Positions 17,224 through 25,869 of a stretch of DNA of 64,000 nt are shown piece by piece. Source of the stretch: a virus. Below the pieces are notes generated by a model. The model had not been told where the DNA came from. It saw only the letters and a program-made list of their open reading frames with translations, and made no database searches. The position numbers and the translations under genes were made by a program. Where the stretch lies: positions 119,649 through 183,648 of IMG/VR virus record IMGVR_UViG_3300017987_000005; one strand, 5' to 3'. Within the stretch, counting starts at the first letter, position 1. Every line of letters starts with the position of its first letter.

Positions 17224-19039
17224 TGTTATTATCTCCTTCATCCGGATTAATGTCTACATCCGTTCCATCCTCGTCATCTTCATCGTCCGGTTCAGCAGCA
17301 GGCTCTACCGCCTGACTTCCTGTACCGGTATAGACTCCGACCTTATCGAAATATGGAATCGGAGTATCGCCGAAATCGAGGTCATCGGGATAACGTTCTA
17401 AACCCAACTCCTGACGAACTTCATTAGGAGTTACAACTCCATTCTCGAGATAAATCTCGTGAACTTCTGCTTTATCGGCTTCATCCAGAACTTTCGGACG
17501 CTCGAACTCAAGCTTTACTAACGGGAGCGACTCGAACATAAGTATATCATTATTCTCATCATCCTTACGAATCCGATTAAACTTCATAAGTCCAGTAGCC
17601 TGAAGTACATCGATAACATAATCATTGCGCTTACGACGCGTTTCATGCTGGCACATCTCTTCTTCAGACAGGGAGGACTTCGAAAAGAATATGCCGCCGA
17701 AATGTCTGCGCTGTATGCGCTCGAGAACTCCGTCATCTAAAAACTGCTTGGCTTTATTAATTACTGAATAGAAGTCTTTCTGATTCACTCCTTCGGAACT
17801 TGAGAACATATCCATGATAACCGTATGGTAAAATGTGTGCTCTACCTGTTTCTGCGTCGGGTCAAACTCCTGCTCATTGGTAATTTCCTTGGTAGCATAT
17901 GCAACTGCTTTATTGACGTCCTCGGGAGTAAAAAACGCTTTCGCAATCCCAAATGCTTCGCGAACTTCCTCATCGTTCTGCATGCGATAATTCTGAAAAC
18001 TGGCGTCATCCGTCTCACCAACGGTCAACGGCTTCAACTGAACGTCCGGCTTTGCTTGAGATGTGAACTGAGTAGCTTCGCTATCCACCTGAATAATCAT
18101 CATGCGATGCGCATTAGAAACTCCTTTGGATGCTTTGAAGAATTTCTGAATTGTGTCCACAGAATCTTGCGAAAGCTTCCCACCAGATATTGTAAGAGCC
18201 ATTCTCGGAACAGCATCGTTACGAAAGAAATTCAGGTTACGTTCAGCCGCAGCCCTATTACCCATTATAGCAGGTGCGGTTGATTTATAACGAGGTACTC
18301 CATAAAAGTCATCTACAGTATTGTATTCTTTGAAATGAATCATCTCTGAAGCGCGCTTCTTAATTCCCACGCTTCCACCGAGTTCCCCGGTGTCCATATC
18401 CATATTACGGGTTTCTCCGAAATGTTTGAAATAACGAAGAGTGTTTCCACGTAACTGGACAAAACCATTCCCGTTCTTAAGAACACGAATTGTTCTGGAT
18501 TTAGCATGATATAACTCTACGATGTCACCTTTTCGATTACGGACAACTTCTATATAACCATTTCCAATAAGCAATCTGTCAGTCATGAACATATTGCATA
18601 AATCAGAAAACGGCGTATCCGTATTCGGTTTTAACAACAAGTCTAGTAACATCATTTTTTCAAGCTCATAACGCTGCTTAAGCTCATCGGGTGCTTCCCG
18701 ATTAATAGTAACTGTAGAAGTAACTTTCCACCCCAGCCCCACAGTATTGCGCGAATACAACCGCACACACTGAGCAAGACGAGTATTGAACTCCATCATC
18801 GAAGCCCACAAATCAATATCAAAAGTAGGCTTCGCTATTTCGTTCTCTTTGAACGTCTTGGTCTGCTGCTGGGCGGGTTTCTTCTGCGTCGAACCCTCAG
18901 TGGGTTGCGACAAAGATTTCTCCTCAAAGATGCCTCCGAAATCGTTGCCTTCAATGACAACAGCTTCGTACACTATCCCGGCATCCTTGGCAGTACCCTT
19001 CTCCACACCTTCAAGTGTACTTGTTCCAGGTTCAGCCAT
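17216..19039 (-). CDS. Portal protein
   Basis: The 607-aa product carries the portal-family core: LWASMMEFNTRLAQCVRLYS, LIGNGYIEVVRNRKGDIVEL, RASEMIHFKEYNTVDDFYG and VPRYKSTAPAIMGNRAAAERN. This is the pattern of the HK97/Q-type phage portal family (PF04860). It forms the dodecameric DNA gate at the capsid vertex. The last 30 residues are strongly acidic. It is placed between the terminase and the protease, as usual. Confidence 0.9.
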   Translation of the reverse strand: MAEPGTSTLEGVEKGTAKDAGIVYEAVVIEGNDFGGIFEEKSLSQPTEGSTQKKPAQQQTKTFKENEIAKPTFDIDLWASMMEFNTRLAQCVRLYSRNTVGLGWKVTSTVTINREAPDELKQRYELEKMMLLDLLLKPNTDTPFSDLCNMFMTDRLLIGNGYIEVVRNRKGDIVELYHAKSRTIRVLKNGNGFVQLRGNTLRYFKHFGETRNMDMDTGELGGSVGIKKRASEMIHFKEYNTVDDFYGVPRYKSTAPAIMGNRAAAERNLNFFRNDAVPRMALTISGGKLSQDSVDTIQKFFKASKGVSNAHRMMIIQVDSEATQFTSQAKPDVQLKPLTVGETDDASFQNYRMQNDEEVREAFGIAKAFFTPEDVNKAVAYATKEITNEQEFDPTQKQVEHTFYHTVIMDMFSSSEGVNQKDFYSVINKAKQFLDDGVLERIQRRHFGGIFFSKSSLSEEEMCQHETRRKRNDYVIDVLQATGLMKFNRIRKDDENNDILMFESLPLVKLEFERPKVLDEADKAEVHEIYLENGVVTPNEVRQELGLERYPDDLDFGDTPIPYFDKVGVYTGTGSQAVEPAAEPDDEDDEDGTDVDINPDEGDNNNE

Positions 19040-19080
19040 ACCTTATACTACCTCGTAAAAAACGCCACAAAAAATAAATA

Positions 19081-19677
19081 TTATCCGAAGAGGCGTACGT
19101 TACGTACTTGCGGATTCGGGGGAACTTCCCCTCCGGTCATGGCAAATGATGCCATGTTTTTCTTACGACCTCTTCCTCCACCGCCAAAAGCGAATGTTAT
19201 TCCGCTTACATCTTTTTCTTTCCGGTCTTCTTCAGACATCTTCCCGATAAGGGCGTAGATATCACGACCGAGCCTGATAATACGAATACTGTCCACCTTA
19301 ATATTAGAATTAAGGATGAACTCACGTCCTTCGTCCCTGTCCACAACTTCGGCATCATCCAAACCTGCGGTAACTGATTCGCGAAGAACACGGAACTTCT
19401 TGTCATACTCACGACGAGTTTCCGAGTAGTTCCTAAGCACGATAACTGATAGCGGAACAAAGTCCTCAATCTTATTATCATGTCTGTAAATGCTGTCGGC
19501 ACTGTAACTCAATGACTTATTAAAGTCGAGCCACGCACTTTTCAAAAACGTCCCACAGGAGGAACACGTAAATCCCTTTCCGGGATATATTCCGTGGTTA
19601 CGTTCTACGTGCCGGAGACAGCATGGACTGATAACCGCGTCATGCATCGGCTTAAAAGTTTTCAGTCTACTCTCCAT
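19081..19677 (-). CDS. Zinc-ribbon protein between terminase and portal
   Basis: The 198-aa protein has a CCLRH...CSSCG zinc-ribbon near the N-terminus, a central mixed alpha/beta region, and a C-terminal glycine/arginine run (FGGGGRGRKK). The ATG at 19677 is preceded by GGGAG six bases upstream. I do not know its function. Its place between the terminase and portal genes hints at a role in packaging or head assembly. Confidence 0.6.
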   Translation of the reverse strand: MESRLKTFKPMHDAVISPCCLRHVERNHGIYPGKGFTCSSCGTFLKSAWLDFNKSLSYSADSIYRHDNKIEDFVPLSVIVLRNYSETRREYDKKFRVLRESVTAGLDDAEVVDRDEGREFILNSNIKVDSIRIIRLGRDIYALIGKMSEEDRKEKDVSGITFAFGGGGRGRKKNMASFAMTGGEVPPNPQVRNVRLFG

Positions 19678-19691
19678 ATTAGTCTCCCATA

Positions 19692-22514
19692 TCAAATTAA
19701 GATTACTTGCTGATTGGCGTCGATTTTGCTTCTTTTCTGCTCTCCATCAATCGAGCCGTCCTTATCCTGGTACTGCTCCGGATGCATCTTCCTCAGATTC
19801 GGAGAGCCAGCAAACATTTCAAAATATCTCCAGTTAAGCATAGCACACATCAGAGCATCAGGTCCGTGGTCATCCTTTTTTATCGGCTTACCGTTTCCGT
19901 CAGCACGGTATCTCCTCAACTGAGAAAGTAACTGGTCATTACCTTCTCCGTCTTTAAGAAATTGAAGACGTCCGGTAGTAAGGAACTTCGATACGTTTTG
20001 TATTCCGAACTCTTTCCATTTCTTAAAAACAACAGGAATTACTTTGAACCCTTCTTCATGCAGCTCGCGATTACTGAACTGGTCCGATGAGTCGGCAAAC
20101 ACTACAAAGTTACCGTACTCTTCTCTAAGTTTATTCAGGTATCCGATAATCTCCCCGATTTTTTGCTCATGAAACCATGCTGTCTCGAGAACTCCGACAC
20201 CTATCTCACTTCGAACAGTCATGCATATTGCCGTCTGTCCTACATAACCCCAGTCCAGTCCTACTGATTTCTCAATCTCTTCATACCATGTAATATCTTC
20301 CCACTCCGATTCCGCTAAAGCTTCAATGTCATAAATGCTTCCGTAAAATTTCGGGCGCTCGCATTCAAACTCGACTGTATAAACGCTCGAACCCTCATTT
20401 ACTTTTTTAATATCACATACAGCTTCAAACGACTGGTAACCTTCTGCTTTCCGCGCAGTTCCGTTGCATCCTTTTACGGTCGTTCCGATTACGCGTCCGC
20501 GCTCATCGTGTTCATTCACTACCTCAGACAAATAACAGTCGGCGCAGTCGATATCAAGTTCACACTTGACCATCGTGTCGTACACAGACCATTTATATCT
20601 AGTAAATCCATGAGTCTCTGCGTCGTCCCAATACTCCTGGAAAAATCCTTCAGGATGATGAAACGTACTGAGTATGAGGATAAGATGTTCCGGCTGAGTA
20701 AGTGCGTTCTGGAGAGCTGTTTTCATCACTTCGCCGGCTTTCAAGTCTTCCTGACAGTTATGCACAACAGCATTCATCATCATAAATGATTCACCGTCTT
20801 TGACTTCTATATCCCACACTTCTCCGGAATAATGCCTAGACTCTACGCTTTTAACAGGGACAGCAATATAATTATCAATCTCCACCCATGAATTAAAAGC
20901 CTTCTGCTTTCTATCAGAATCATCGGTATCTGTAAATAAGCTCATTGCCTTTCCATTTATATCAATAACCCATGATTCTTTAGTACAGTACTCTTTACCA
21001 CGTATATTAGATATTTTCGCCGGACGCTCTCTATAAGAAGCAGCTACTCCAAGTTTAGCCAGACATGTAAATATAGAAGCTGCCAGGGCTTCTGATGAGG
21101 TCTGTATCGAGGCTCTTTTGCAAACTCCTCCTGAAGAGGCTTTCCCTTCCCATACGGTTCCATCGGAAGCTATAAGTCCGCTTATAACTCCACGGACAAA
21201 ATCTTTAGATTGCCCAGCTATAAAGTCAAAAGGCATTCCTTTTTCTGTAGACTTTGTTCCGAAAGTAGTATCGAGAAAATCTGCTAATTCCTTATGAGTA
21301 AATAAGGCAGTATCAGTATTAATTCTATTCTCAACTGACGAATTATCAAAGCAAACCTCACGCCCAAACAAATCTTTACTTATTGATACATATTCATCTA
21401 TATTACGCTTATCTTTAGAATTGAATACGACATAAATTCCTCTTGAACGCTGTTTACCGGTCCAGCCGTCCCCCAACCAATATCCAAGCCACTTCCCTCC
21501 GTCGTATGTATCAGCGAGTATACAATCATCTATATCGCTCGTCTTTATTTTTGGAATGAGGACATAATCTCTATCACTTATATCTTCGGCGTGAACCCAC
21601 TCAGCACTAGACTCGTTAACAGAATCTTTTCTTTTTGGATTTCCTTTATCGAGTCCTCGAATTATCTTTACTCTGTGGTCATGAGTCAACTCTAATCCTG
21701 TAGACCATCCATTAAGTGATATATTTACTACTCGATTATCCCAATCCTTGCTCCATACATTCTTAACAGAAGTTATAATTCCATCTTGATTGACTACACA
21801 ATCTCCTGGAACAACATCTTCCACGTTAATAATCCCACGCTCTGTAATTACTTTCGAACCTGGGAGTAAACACCCCTCATCAATAATAAGACCGGAATCG
21901 TGACGACTCCGGACCTGCTTATCGGTCGCATTGATACAATGGAGCTTTGCTCCATTATAAAAATGCGTTCTGGATATCAAAGGGTCACCATCTATAAGAT
22001 ACTGATAAACCTGGGGGTTACAACTACAAAACTCGACAACTTTTTCATAAATTGAACGAGCCTGACTACCAGAACCAGCAAGGTTGGTGAACTCTTTTGA
22101 CTTGTAAACCATCATCAAAAAGATGAGTACTGCGGCTGATGTGCTTCCTCCTCCGCCGCGAGATTTCCAGAGGATAGCTTTATTAACACGTTCGTAAAAA
22201 ATGTCAGCGATAAGACGACGTGCTTCAGGGACTAGTTTAATGTATTGGCGTTTTCCATCTTTGACTAAATAAAGTGTTGACGATACAAAATCATAGATGG
22301 CTTGCTGTTGTCTAAGTGCGTGTTCTTTATCTGACTCGGTGTGTCGTTTGTTAACGAGTTCTTCGCCGAGCAAGTCGGCAAATCCATGCTCCAGGGGTGA
22401 GCGCACTTTCTTTATTTCAAGAAGACGGCTCTCCATGACACGCAGAGCTTCTAGCGCATCACTTTTTTCCGCTGACCCATGAAGGGACTCAATTGTTGAA
22501 GTTTTGTCCGGCAC
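19692..22514 (-). CDS. terL: Terminase large subunit interrupted by an intein
   Basis: The spliced extein is about 570 aa. Residues AILWKSRGGGGST form the ATP-binding loop in the variant form with the lysine at its N-terminal end, and SGLIIDEG is Walker B. The C-terminal nuclease shows SVGLDWGYVG, VVFADSSDQF and DDHGPDALMCAML, the acidic RNase-H-like triad. A Cys-rich insert (CADC...C) lies before the nuclease. A 372-residue intein follows the Walker B glycine. The start is taken as GTG 22514, about ten bases after GGGGAG; the TTG at 22523 is too close to it. It pumps DNA into the prohead. Confidence 0.9.
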   Translation of the reverse strand: MPDKTSTIESLHGSAEKSDALEALRVMESRLLEIKKVRSPLEHGFADLLGEELVNKRHTESDKEHALRQQQAIYDFVSSTLYLVKDGKRQYIKLVPEARRLIADIFYERVNKAILWKSRGGGGSTSAAVLIFLMMVYKSKEFTNLAGSGSQARSIYEKVVEFCSCNPQVYQYLIDGDPLISRTHFYNGAKLHCINATDKQVRSRHDSGLIIDEGCLLPGSKVITERGIINVEDVVPGDCVVNQDGIITSVKNVWSKDWDNRVVNISLNGWSTGLELTHDHRVKIIRGLDKGNPKRKDSVNESSAEWVHAEDISDRDYVLIPKIKTSDIDDCILADTYDGGKWLGYWLGDGWTGKQRSRGIYVVFNSKDKRNIDEYVSISKDLFGREVCFDNSSVENRINTDTALFTHKELADFLDTTFGTKSTEKGMPFDFIAGQSKDFVRGVISGLIASDGTVWEGKASSGGVCKRASIQTSSEALAASIFTCLAKLGVAASYRERPAKISNIRGKEYCTKESWVIDINGKAMSLFTDTDDSDRKQKAFNSWVEIDNYIAVPVKSVESRHYSGEVWDIEVKDGESFMMMNAVVHNCQEDLKAGEVMKTALQNALTQPEHLILILSTFHHPEGFFQEYWDDAETHGFTRYKWSVYDTMVKCELDIDCADCYLSEVVNEHDERGRVIGTTVKGCNGTARKAEGYQSFEAVCDIKKVNEGSSVYTVEFECERPKFYGSIYDIEALAESEWEDITWYEEIEKSVGLDWGYVGQTAICMTVRSEIGVGVLETAWFHEQKIGEIIGYLNKLREEYGNFVVFADSSDQFSNRELHEEGFKVIPVVFKKWKEFGIQNVSKFLTTGRLQFLKDGEGNDQLLSQLRRYRADGNGKPIKKDDHGPDALMCAMLNWRYFEMFAGSPNLRKMHPEQYQDKDGSIDGEQKRSKIDANQQVILI
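20757..21872 (-). mobile_element. LAGLIDADG intein inside the terminase ATPase domain
   Basis: The intein begins with Cys (CLLPGSKVITERG, block A), has a block-B-like THDHRV, and ends VVHN followed by Cys of the C-extein, so the splice residues Cys1, penultimate His, terminal Asn and +1 Cys are all present. Between them are two LAGLIDADG motifs (WLGYWLGDGW and VISGLIASDG), meaning an endonuclease able to copy itself into intein-free alleles. Insertion is exactly after IIDEG, the Walker B motif, a highly conserved site that inteins favour. It is 372 residues long, the usual size for an endonuclease-bearing intein. Confidence 0.9.
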
Positions 22515-23040
22515 CCTCGTCAAACTCCCCGCTCGTTATACGTTGAACCAATCTATCTCTTTGAGATAGCAGTTCAGCCTCGGACATCTCTTGGACTTCC
22601 TTCGCTATAACTTCAATCTTCGAGCGGGAAGCTGCTCGTGGCATCAACCCCACATCCAACTTGAATGCGGCGAGGTCCTTCTGAACTTTATGAAATAATT
22701 CTAAGTAACGCTGCTTATCAATATCCTTCTTAGCAGCAGTATAATTCATCCATAGTTCAGACATGGTTGCTTGCATTCGTTCACACGTTTCAAAAATTTG
22801 AACGTCAACATCACCATGTCCATGCTTCTTAGCCATGTGCTCGCGAATGTATTTCAAATCACTACCCACTGTGTTGTAGTGGCAGGTCACGACGTTCGCG
22901 ATTGCTCTTTGTGACATGTTACGCATATAATACAATTCGAAGACTGTTTCTCTGCGTAACTGAATTTTTTTCTGCTCGGGGGACATTACGGCGTCGGCTT
23001 TTTCATCAAACCAAGCACCATCTTTGTCTTTTTCTGCCAC
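22489..23040 (-). CDS. Terminase small subunit-like HTH protein
   Basis: The 183-aa protein has an N-terminal helix-turn-helix (FELYYMRNMSQRAIANVVTC..NTVGSDLKYIR) followed by long charged helices suited to oligomer formation. Its position directly upstream of the large terminase, overlapping it by about 26 bp, makes it the likely DNA-recognition subunit. It is the first gene after the consensus promoter at 23092-23120, so it may head the structural transcript. Confidence 0.65.
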   Translation of the reverse strand: MAEKDKDGAWFDEKADAVMSPEQKKIQLRRETVFELYYMRNMSQRAIANVVTCHYNTVGSDLKYIREHMAKKHGHGDVDVQIFETCERMQATMSELWMNYTAAKKDIDKQRYLELFHKVQKDLAAFKLDVGLMPRAASRSKIEVIAKEVQEMSEAELLSQRDRLVQRITSGEFDEGAGQNFNN

Positions 23041-23055
23041 GTCGGACGTCCTCCC

Positions 23056-23088
23056 TGTGAATGTGATTTCAATATCCGGACATTCACA
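23056..23088. promoter_or_regulatory. Operator-like inverted repeat in the structural leader
   Basis: A perfect 9-bp inverted repeat, TGTGAATGT at 23056-23064 and ACATTCACA at 23080-23088, with a 15-bp spacer, lies between the -10 box and the ribosome binding site of the small terminase gene. It could be a repressor binding site overlapping the early transcribed region, or an mRNA hairpin. Confidence 0.5.
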
Positions 23089-23091
23089 AGC

Positions 23092-23120
23092 AGTATAGCA
23101 TATAGACTAAATTTTGTCAA
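23092..23120 (-). promoter_or_regulatory. Consensus sigma-70-type promoter for the structural genes
   Basis: TTGACA at 23120-23115, a 17-bp spacer, and TATACT at 23097-23092, read on the minus strand. Upstream is a run of A and T suitable as an UP element. It faces the small terminase gene and the head and tail genes, so it probably drives at least the start of that block with host RNA polymerase. Confidence 0.75.
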
Positions 23121-23157
23121 GAAAAAAATGAAATTTTTTTCATTTTTCCGGAAACCG

Positions 23158-23922
23158 TCACTTTTTAGACGACTCCTTCACTGCTTTTTCAAGCACTGCC
23201 TTGAAAAACTCAGCCGCGTCCATAGAGTTATCATTGATGTGTCCCACGGTTTTTGATACAGTCTTCGCGAGTGCGTCATCGCACGTCACGATGAGATGCA
23301 TCTTCTTCTTGTACATGAAGAACAGATAACTCCGGTCAATGCTATCTCCCTCATGATTACTGAAGATATCGTTGACTGCCACCGTAACATTATCGACCAT
23401 CTGTAGTTCTTTGGGGATATCGTCATGAGAATAAGCTTCCTTACGCTCTTTTGCGCGCTTTTCTATCTCTTCCTTGCGATACCGCTTATCAAACTCACCT
23501 TTACTGGCGAATCCCATTTTCTTGGCGACTTCGTCCTCAGTTATCTTCTCACGGCGTTTAATGCTGTTTACAAGGGTGCTGAAGCGTCTTTCGTCCAGGT
23601 CTCCGTGGATGATGTTGCGACGTACGGCTTTGATTTTGGCTTCTTCTTCGTCCCAATCCTTGATAATACAGGGTAATTCGGTCATTCCGATGACTTTCCC
23701 CGCGTCGTACCGGTGATTCCCGGCGACAATCAGAAACCGGTCCTCTTTATCCGGATGCTTGATAACGACAAGAGGCTCATCAAATCCGTCAGATTCAATC
23801 TCAGCTACCAGTTCGTTAAACGTCTCAGTTGACTGTACTTGCGGATTCCAGTCAGCTTTGATTAATTTCTCAATCGGGATATTGACCACATCTTCTACGT
23901 TATTCTTAACTTCGTCTGCCAT
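23158..23922 (-). CDS. ParB/sulfiredoxin-fold protein
   Basis: The 254-aa protein has a ParB-type N-terminal domain: VVNIPIEKLIKADWNPQ, then a segment ending FLIVAGNHRYDAGK, where NHR replaces the CTP-contacting ERR of chromosomal ParB. A helical stretch follows (ITEDEVAKKMGFASKGEF) that looks like an HTH. The C-terminal 80 residues are mixed. The start ATG 23922 has a strong AAAGGAGG. It could be a DNA-binding nuclease or clamp. A perfect chromosomal parS lies 630 bp away (24552-24567), but whether this protein or host ParB uses it is unknown. Confidence 0.7.
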   Translation of the reverse strand: MADEVKNNVEDVVNIPIEKLIKADWNPQVQSTETFNELVAEIESDGFDEPLVVIKHPDKEDRFLIVAGNHRYDAGKVIGMTELPCIIKDWDEEEAKIKAVRRNIIHGDLDERRFSTLVNSIKRREKITEDEVAKKMGFASKGEFDKRYRKEEIEKRAKERKEAYSHDDIPKELQMVDNVTVAVNDIFSNHEGDSIDRSYLFFMYKKKMHLIVTCDDALAKTVSKTVGHINDNSMDAAEFFKAVLEKAVKESSKK

Positions 23923-23934
23923 ATTGCCTCCTTT

Positions 23935-23948
23935 TGCAATCGATTGCA
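23935..23948. repeat. TGCAATCGATTGCA palindrome, copy 1 of a recurring motif
   Basis: Perfect 14-bp palindrome just upstream of the Shine-Dalgarno of the ParB-like gene. It belongs to a four-copy motif with two TTGCAA-type half sites around a 4-bp centre (other copies at 41048, 53825 and 60534). Confidence 0.5.
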
Positions 23949-23957
23949 CCGCCATTG

Positions 23958-24020
23958 GTGACATTTTTGTCACATATTGAATGCATACCTAAAAATAAAA
24001 AATACTATTTTATGCATACC
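23958..24020. promoter_or_regulatory. Clustered repeats upstream of the ParB-like gene
   Basis: The 119-bp gap between the ParB-like gene and its upstream neighbour holds a 16-bp palindrome (GTGACATTTTTGTCAC, 23958-23973) and two direct copies of ATGCATACC (23981-23989 and 24012-24020) spaced 31 bp apart, three helical turns. This looks like an autoregulated control region. No consensus -35/-10 pair is obvious here. Confidence 0.45.
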
Positions 24021-24041
24021 GATTTTAACGACCGCATAAAT

Positions 24042-24539
24042 TTACGCGACGTCTTCCGGTTTATGCGTAACGAGGTCATTCTTGAGTTCAATAATCGTAT
24101 TCGCTAATATCTTAGCAAGCTGCGGAGATAATCCGAAACGCTCGGTATTCTTTTCGATACTCGTCATTATATCCCCATCAGCATGGCGCTCTGTCGCAGC
24201 CCACCAGTCGCAAAGCATCTCGGTAACATCCAGAAGGGTCATGTCCTCAATCCCCTTCTCATGGTGCTCAGGATGGTGCGCATTATTCGCATAATGATGG
24301 TCCAGGGCTGGTTTCATCTCCTTTAAGCACTTCTGATACTCACTGTCAGGATTGACGTCATACGTCATACCGCGTAGTTTTGGAGTATATTTGAGAAACG
24401 TCTCAAACTCCGGCTCTTCCAGCTTACTATCATCATGATGATACGCTCTCATATGCATGCGATTACAGAACTTCAAAATCTTACAGCATACGCTTGAAAT
24501 ATGCTTAAGAGTCTCTTTTATAACATCTCTCTCGTTCAT
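24042..24539 (-). CDS. DUF5662-like protein
   Basis: The 165-aa protein is histidine-rich, with MRAYHHDDSKL near the N-terminus and LDHHYANNAHHPEHHE centrally. That arrangement of HHD and H...HH is what I recall for the phage DUF5662 family, which resembles metal-dependent HD-type enzymes. Its activity is unknown. AGGAGG lies six bases upstream of the ATG, and the parS site lies just beyond that. Confidence 0.6.
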   Translation of the reverse strand: MNERDVIKETLKHISSVCCKILKFCNRMHMRAYHHDDSKLEEPEFETFLKYTPKLRGMTYDVNPDSEYQKCLKEMKPALDHHYANNAHHPEHHEKGIEDMTLLDVTEMLCDWWAATERHADGDIMTSIEKNTERFGLSPQLAKILANTIIELKNDLVTHKPEDVA

Positions 24540-24551
24540 CTGAACCTCCTA

Positions 24552-24567
24552 TGTTTCACGTGAAACA
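24552..24567. promoter_or_regulatory. Perfect chromosomal-type parS site
   Basis: The 16-bp palindrome TGTTTCACGTGAAACA matches the bacterial chromosomal parS consensus at every base. It fills the short gap between two genes, touching the stop codon of the NADAR gene and lying just upstream of the next gene's ribosome binding site. Chance occurrence of a given 16-mer in 64 kb is about one in 70,000. Chromosomal ParB of most bacteria binds this sequence and loads as a CTP-dependent sliding clamp. Confidence 0.85.
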
Positions 24568-25119
24568 TCAATCATCAAAAATATCACTATATCCATAATC
24601 GACAGGTATCCCGTCTCCGAGCGAAACATCGCTATAATGCTCCTTAAACCACTCAGAATCGGCTATGCGGTCATACCGCGCTTTAAGGCTAGTATCACGT
24701 CTCGATTTACGGAGCTGCATCAGAAGGCGTCCTAACATGTTCTGACCGAACCCTCGAATAAGGTCAAACCCCCAAAAAGCATCTCCCCAGGTATTCCCCT
24801 CAACAAGCAGCGAATCCCCGGTAGAAAGCAGCCGGCGCTCCATTTCCGGATAACTGAATTTCGAATGCAAAACCTTAGCCATTACCGGTATTTTTATGCA
24901 TTCCCAGTCATCACGAAGAATAACTCTCCTCCCACGCTTTTTCGCGGACCCTGGTGATGGTGCGTCTACGATATCTTGGCGACGCTCGGCGTCCAACGTC
25001 TTCTCACGCTGGTATGCATGTTCCCCGGACTTAAGCAGCTCTCCGTCCATCTCAAACTCCATCTCGTAAAAGTTTGACAGGAAAAAGTACTTTCCTTTGA
25101 ATTCAAGAATCGGCTTCAT
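24568..25119 (-). CDS. NADAR-domain protein (ADP-ribose N-glycosidase family)
   Basis: The 183-aa protein matches the NADAR/YbiA pattern along its length: FKGKYFFLSNFYEM, SGEHAYQREKTLD, KKRGRRVILRDDWECIK, then LLVEGNTWGDAFWGFD and GQNMLGRLLMQLR. NADAR enzymes cleave N-glycosidic bonds in ADP-ribose derivatives and can remove ADP-ribose from nucleic acid, reversing DarT-type toxins. With the NAD salvage genes nearby, a role in countering host NAD-based defence is reasonable inference. Length is typical. Confidence 0.85.
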   Translation of the reverse strand: MKPILEFKGKYFFLSNFYEMEFEMDGELLKSGEHAYQREKTLDAERRQDIVDAPSPGSAKKRGRRVILRDDWECIKIPVMAKVLHSKFSYPEMERRLLSTGDSLLVEGNTWGDAFWGFDLIRGFGQNMLGRLLMQLRKSRRDTSLKARYDRIADSEWFKEHYSDVSLGDGIPVDYGYSDIFDD

Positions 25120-25525
25120 CTTGCGATTCCTTCTCCGGAATACTTTTGTCCTGCGGAGGTTCGTCCACCTTGATATCCTTCGGAGGCGCTGCGTGCTGAG
25201 ACGGGGCTTGAGGCACTTTCGGCTTCTTGGGAACTATGATAACTTTGAACTCATCCCCTATCGACTTAAAGCACTTAGCGCAATACAATCCGATTATATT
25301 GTTATGCTTTACAAGCTCCCAATGAGCGCCGCAGCATTTTGAATGCATGTAGATATTATCTCCGGCAATGCATTTACATACTATCCGAGGCTTATCGTGC
25401 TCCTCACACCACCCACAATGGTCATGCCCAGGTACTCCGACAATCTCACAATTAACTCGTGATAATTCATCTTCAGTAGGTTCCCGACCAACTTTCTCAA
25501 TAAACTCCTCTTTCGTTATAGGCAT
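25103..25525 (-). CDS. Cys-rich putative zinc-binding protein
   Basis: The 140-aa protein contains HDHCGWCEEH, VCKCIAG, MHSKCCGAHWE and LYCAKC, enough cysteines and histidines for two zinc sites. The C-terminal third is a disordered Pro/Lys/Glu/Asp tail. It overlaps the NADAR gene start by 17 bp. Function unknown. Confidence 0.6.
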   Translation of the reverse strand: MPITKEEFIEKVGREPTEDELSRVNCEIVGVPGHDHCGWCEEHDKPRIVCKCIAGDNIYMHSKCCGAHWELVKHNNIIGLYCAKCFKSIGDEFKVIIVPKKPKVPQAPSQHAAPPKDIKVDEPPQDKSIPEKESQDEADS

Positions 25526-25528
25526 AAA

Positions 25529-25720
25529 TCATTTCTCCTGATTACTGCGTTTTTCGATATGCTCAACTTCCACCTGATGACGTGCTGCCCATCCCGCTTT
25601 CCACCCGAGCTTCCAAGCTCCATATAAAAGCGCGGACAAAATAAGAACAGAAATAAACAGCGGTCCCGCAACAGCCATCCAGCACAACGGGTCTTTCCAA
25701 CTCCAATTATACAAACTCAT
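25529..25720 (-). CDS. Small membrane protein
   Basis: 63 aa from the ATG at 25720, which has AAGGA eight bases upstream. One transmembrane segment (about residues 14-34, CWMAVAGPLFISVLILSALL) is followed by a basic, cytoplasmic-looking tail. Function unknown; the size fits spanin- or holin-like proteins but there is no supporting motif. Confidence 0.55.
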   Translation of the reverse strand: MSLYNWSWKDPLCWMAVAGPLFISVLILSALLYGAWKLGWKAGWAARHQVEVEHIEKRSNQEK

Positions 25721-25722
25721 GA

Positions 25723-25869
25723 CTAATCCTTGACGTCCCACATAACGTCTTCGATATCTTCCTCGACAGCTTCAACGTTAATGTCGTCGTCCTTTCCATA
25801 CGCTCCCGATTCGACCTTGTCAAGAATTTCCCTGAGCCCCTCAGCTAACGTTTTCTGTAATCCGCCCAT
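25723..25869 (-). CDS. 48-aa acidic protein coupled to pncB
   Basis: A short frame whose ATG (25869) overlaps the TGA of pncB as TGATG. It encodes a 48-aa helical, acidic protein (MGGLQKTLAEGLREILDKVE, then an Asp/Glu/Ile/Val-rich end) and stops two bases before the next gene's start. Codon use looks coding and it fills an otherwise empty 148-bp gap. No function can be given. Confidence 0.5.
   Translation of the reverse strand: MGGLQKTLAEGLREILDKVESGAYGKDDDINVEAVEEDIEDVMWDVKD

Noticed and set aside
16303-17401. Plus-strand frames over the protease and portal junction
   Set aside because: Antisense to well-supported genes and without start signals.
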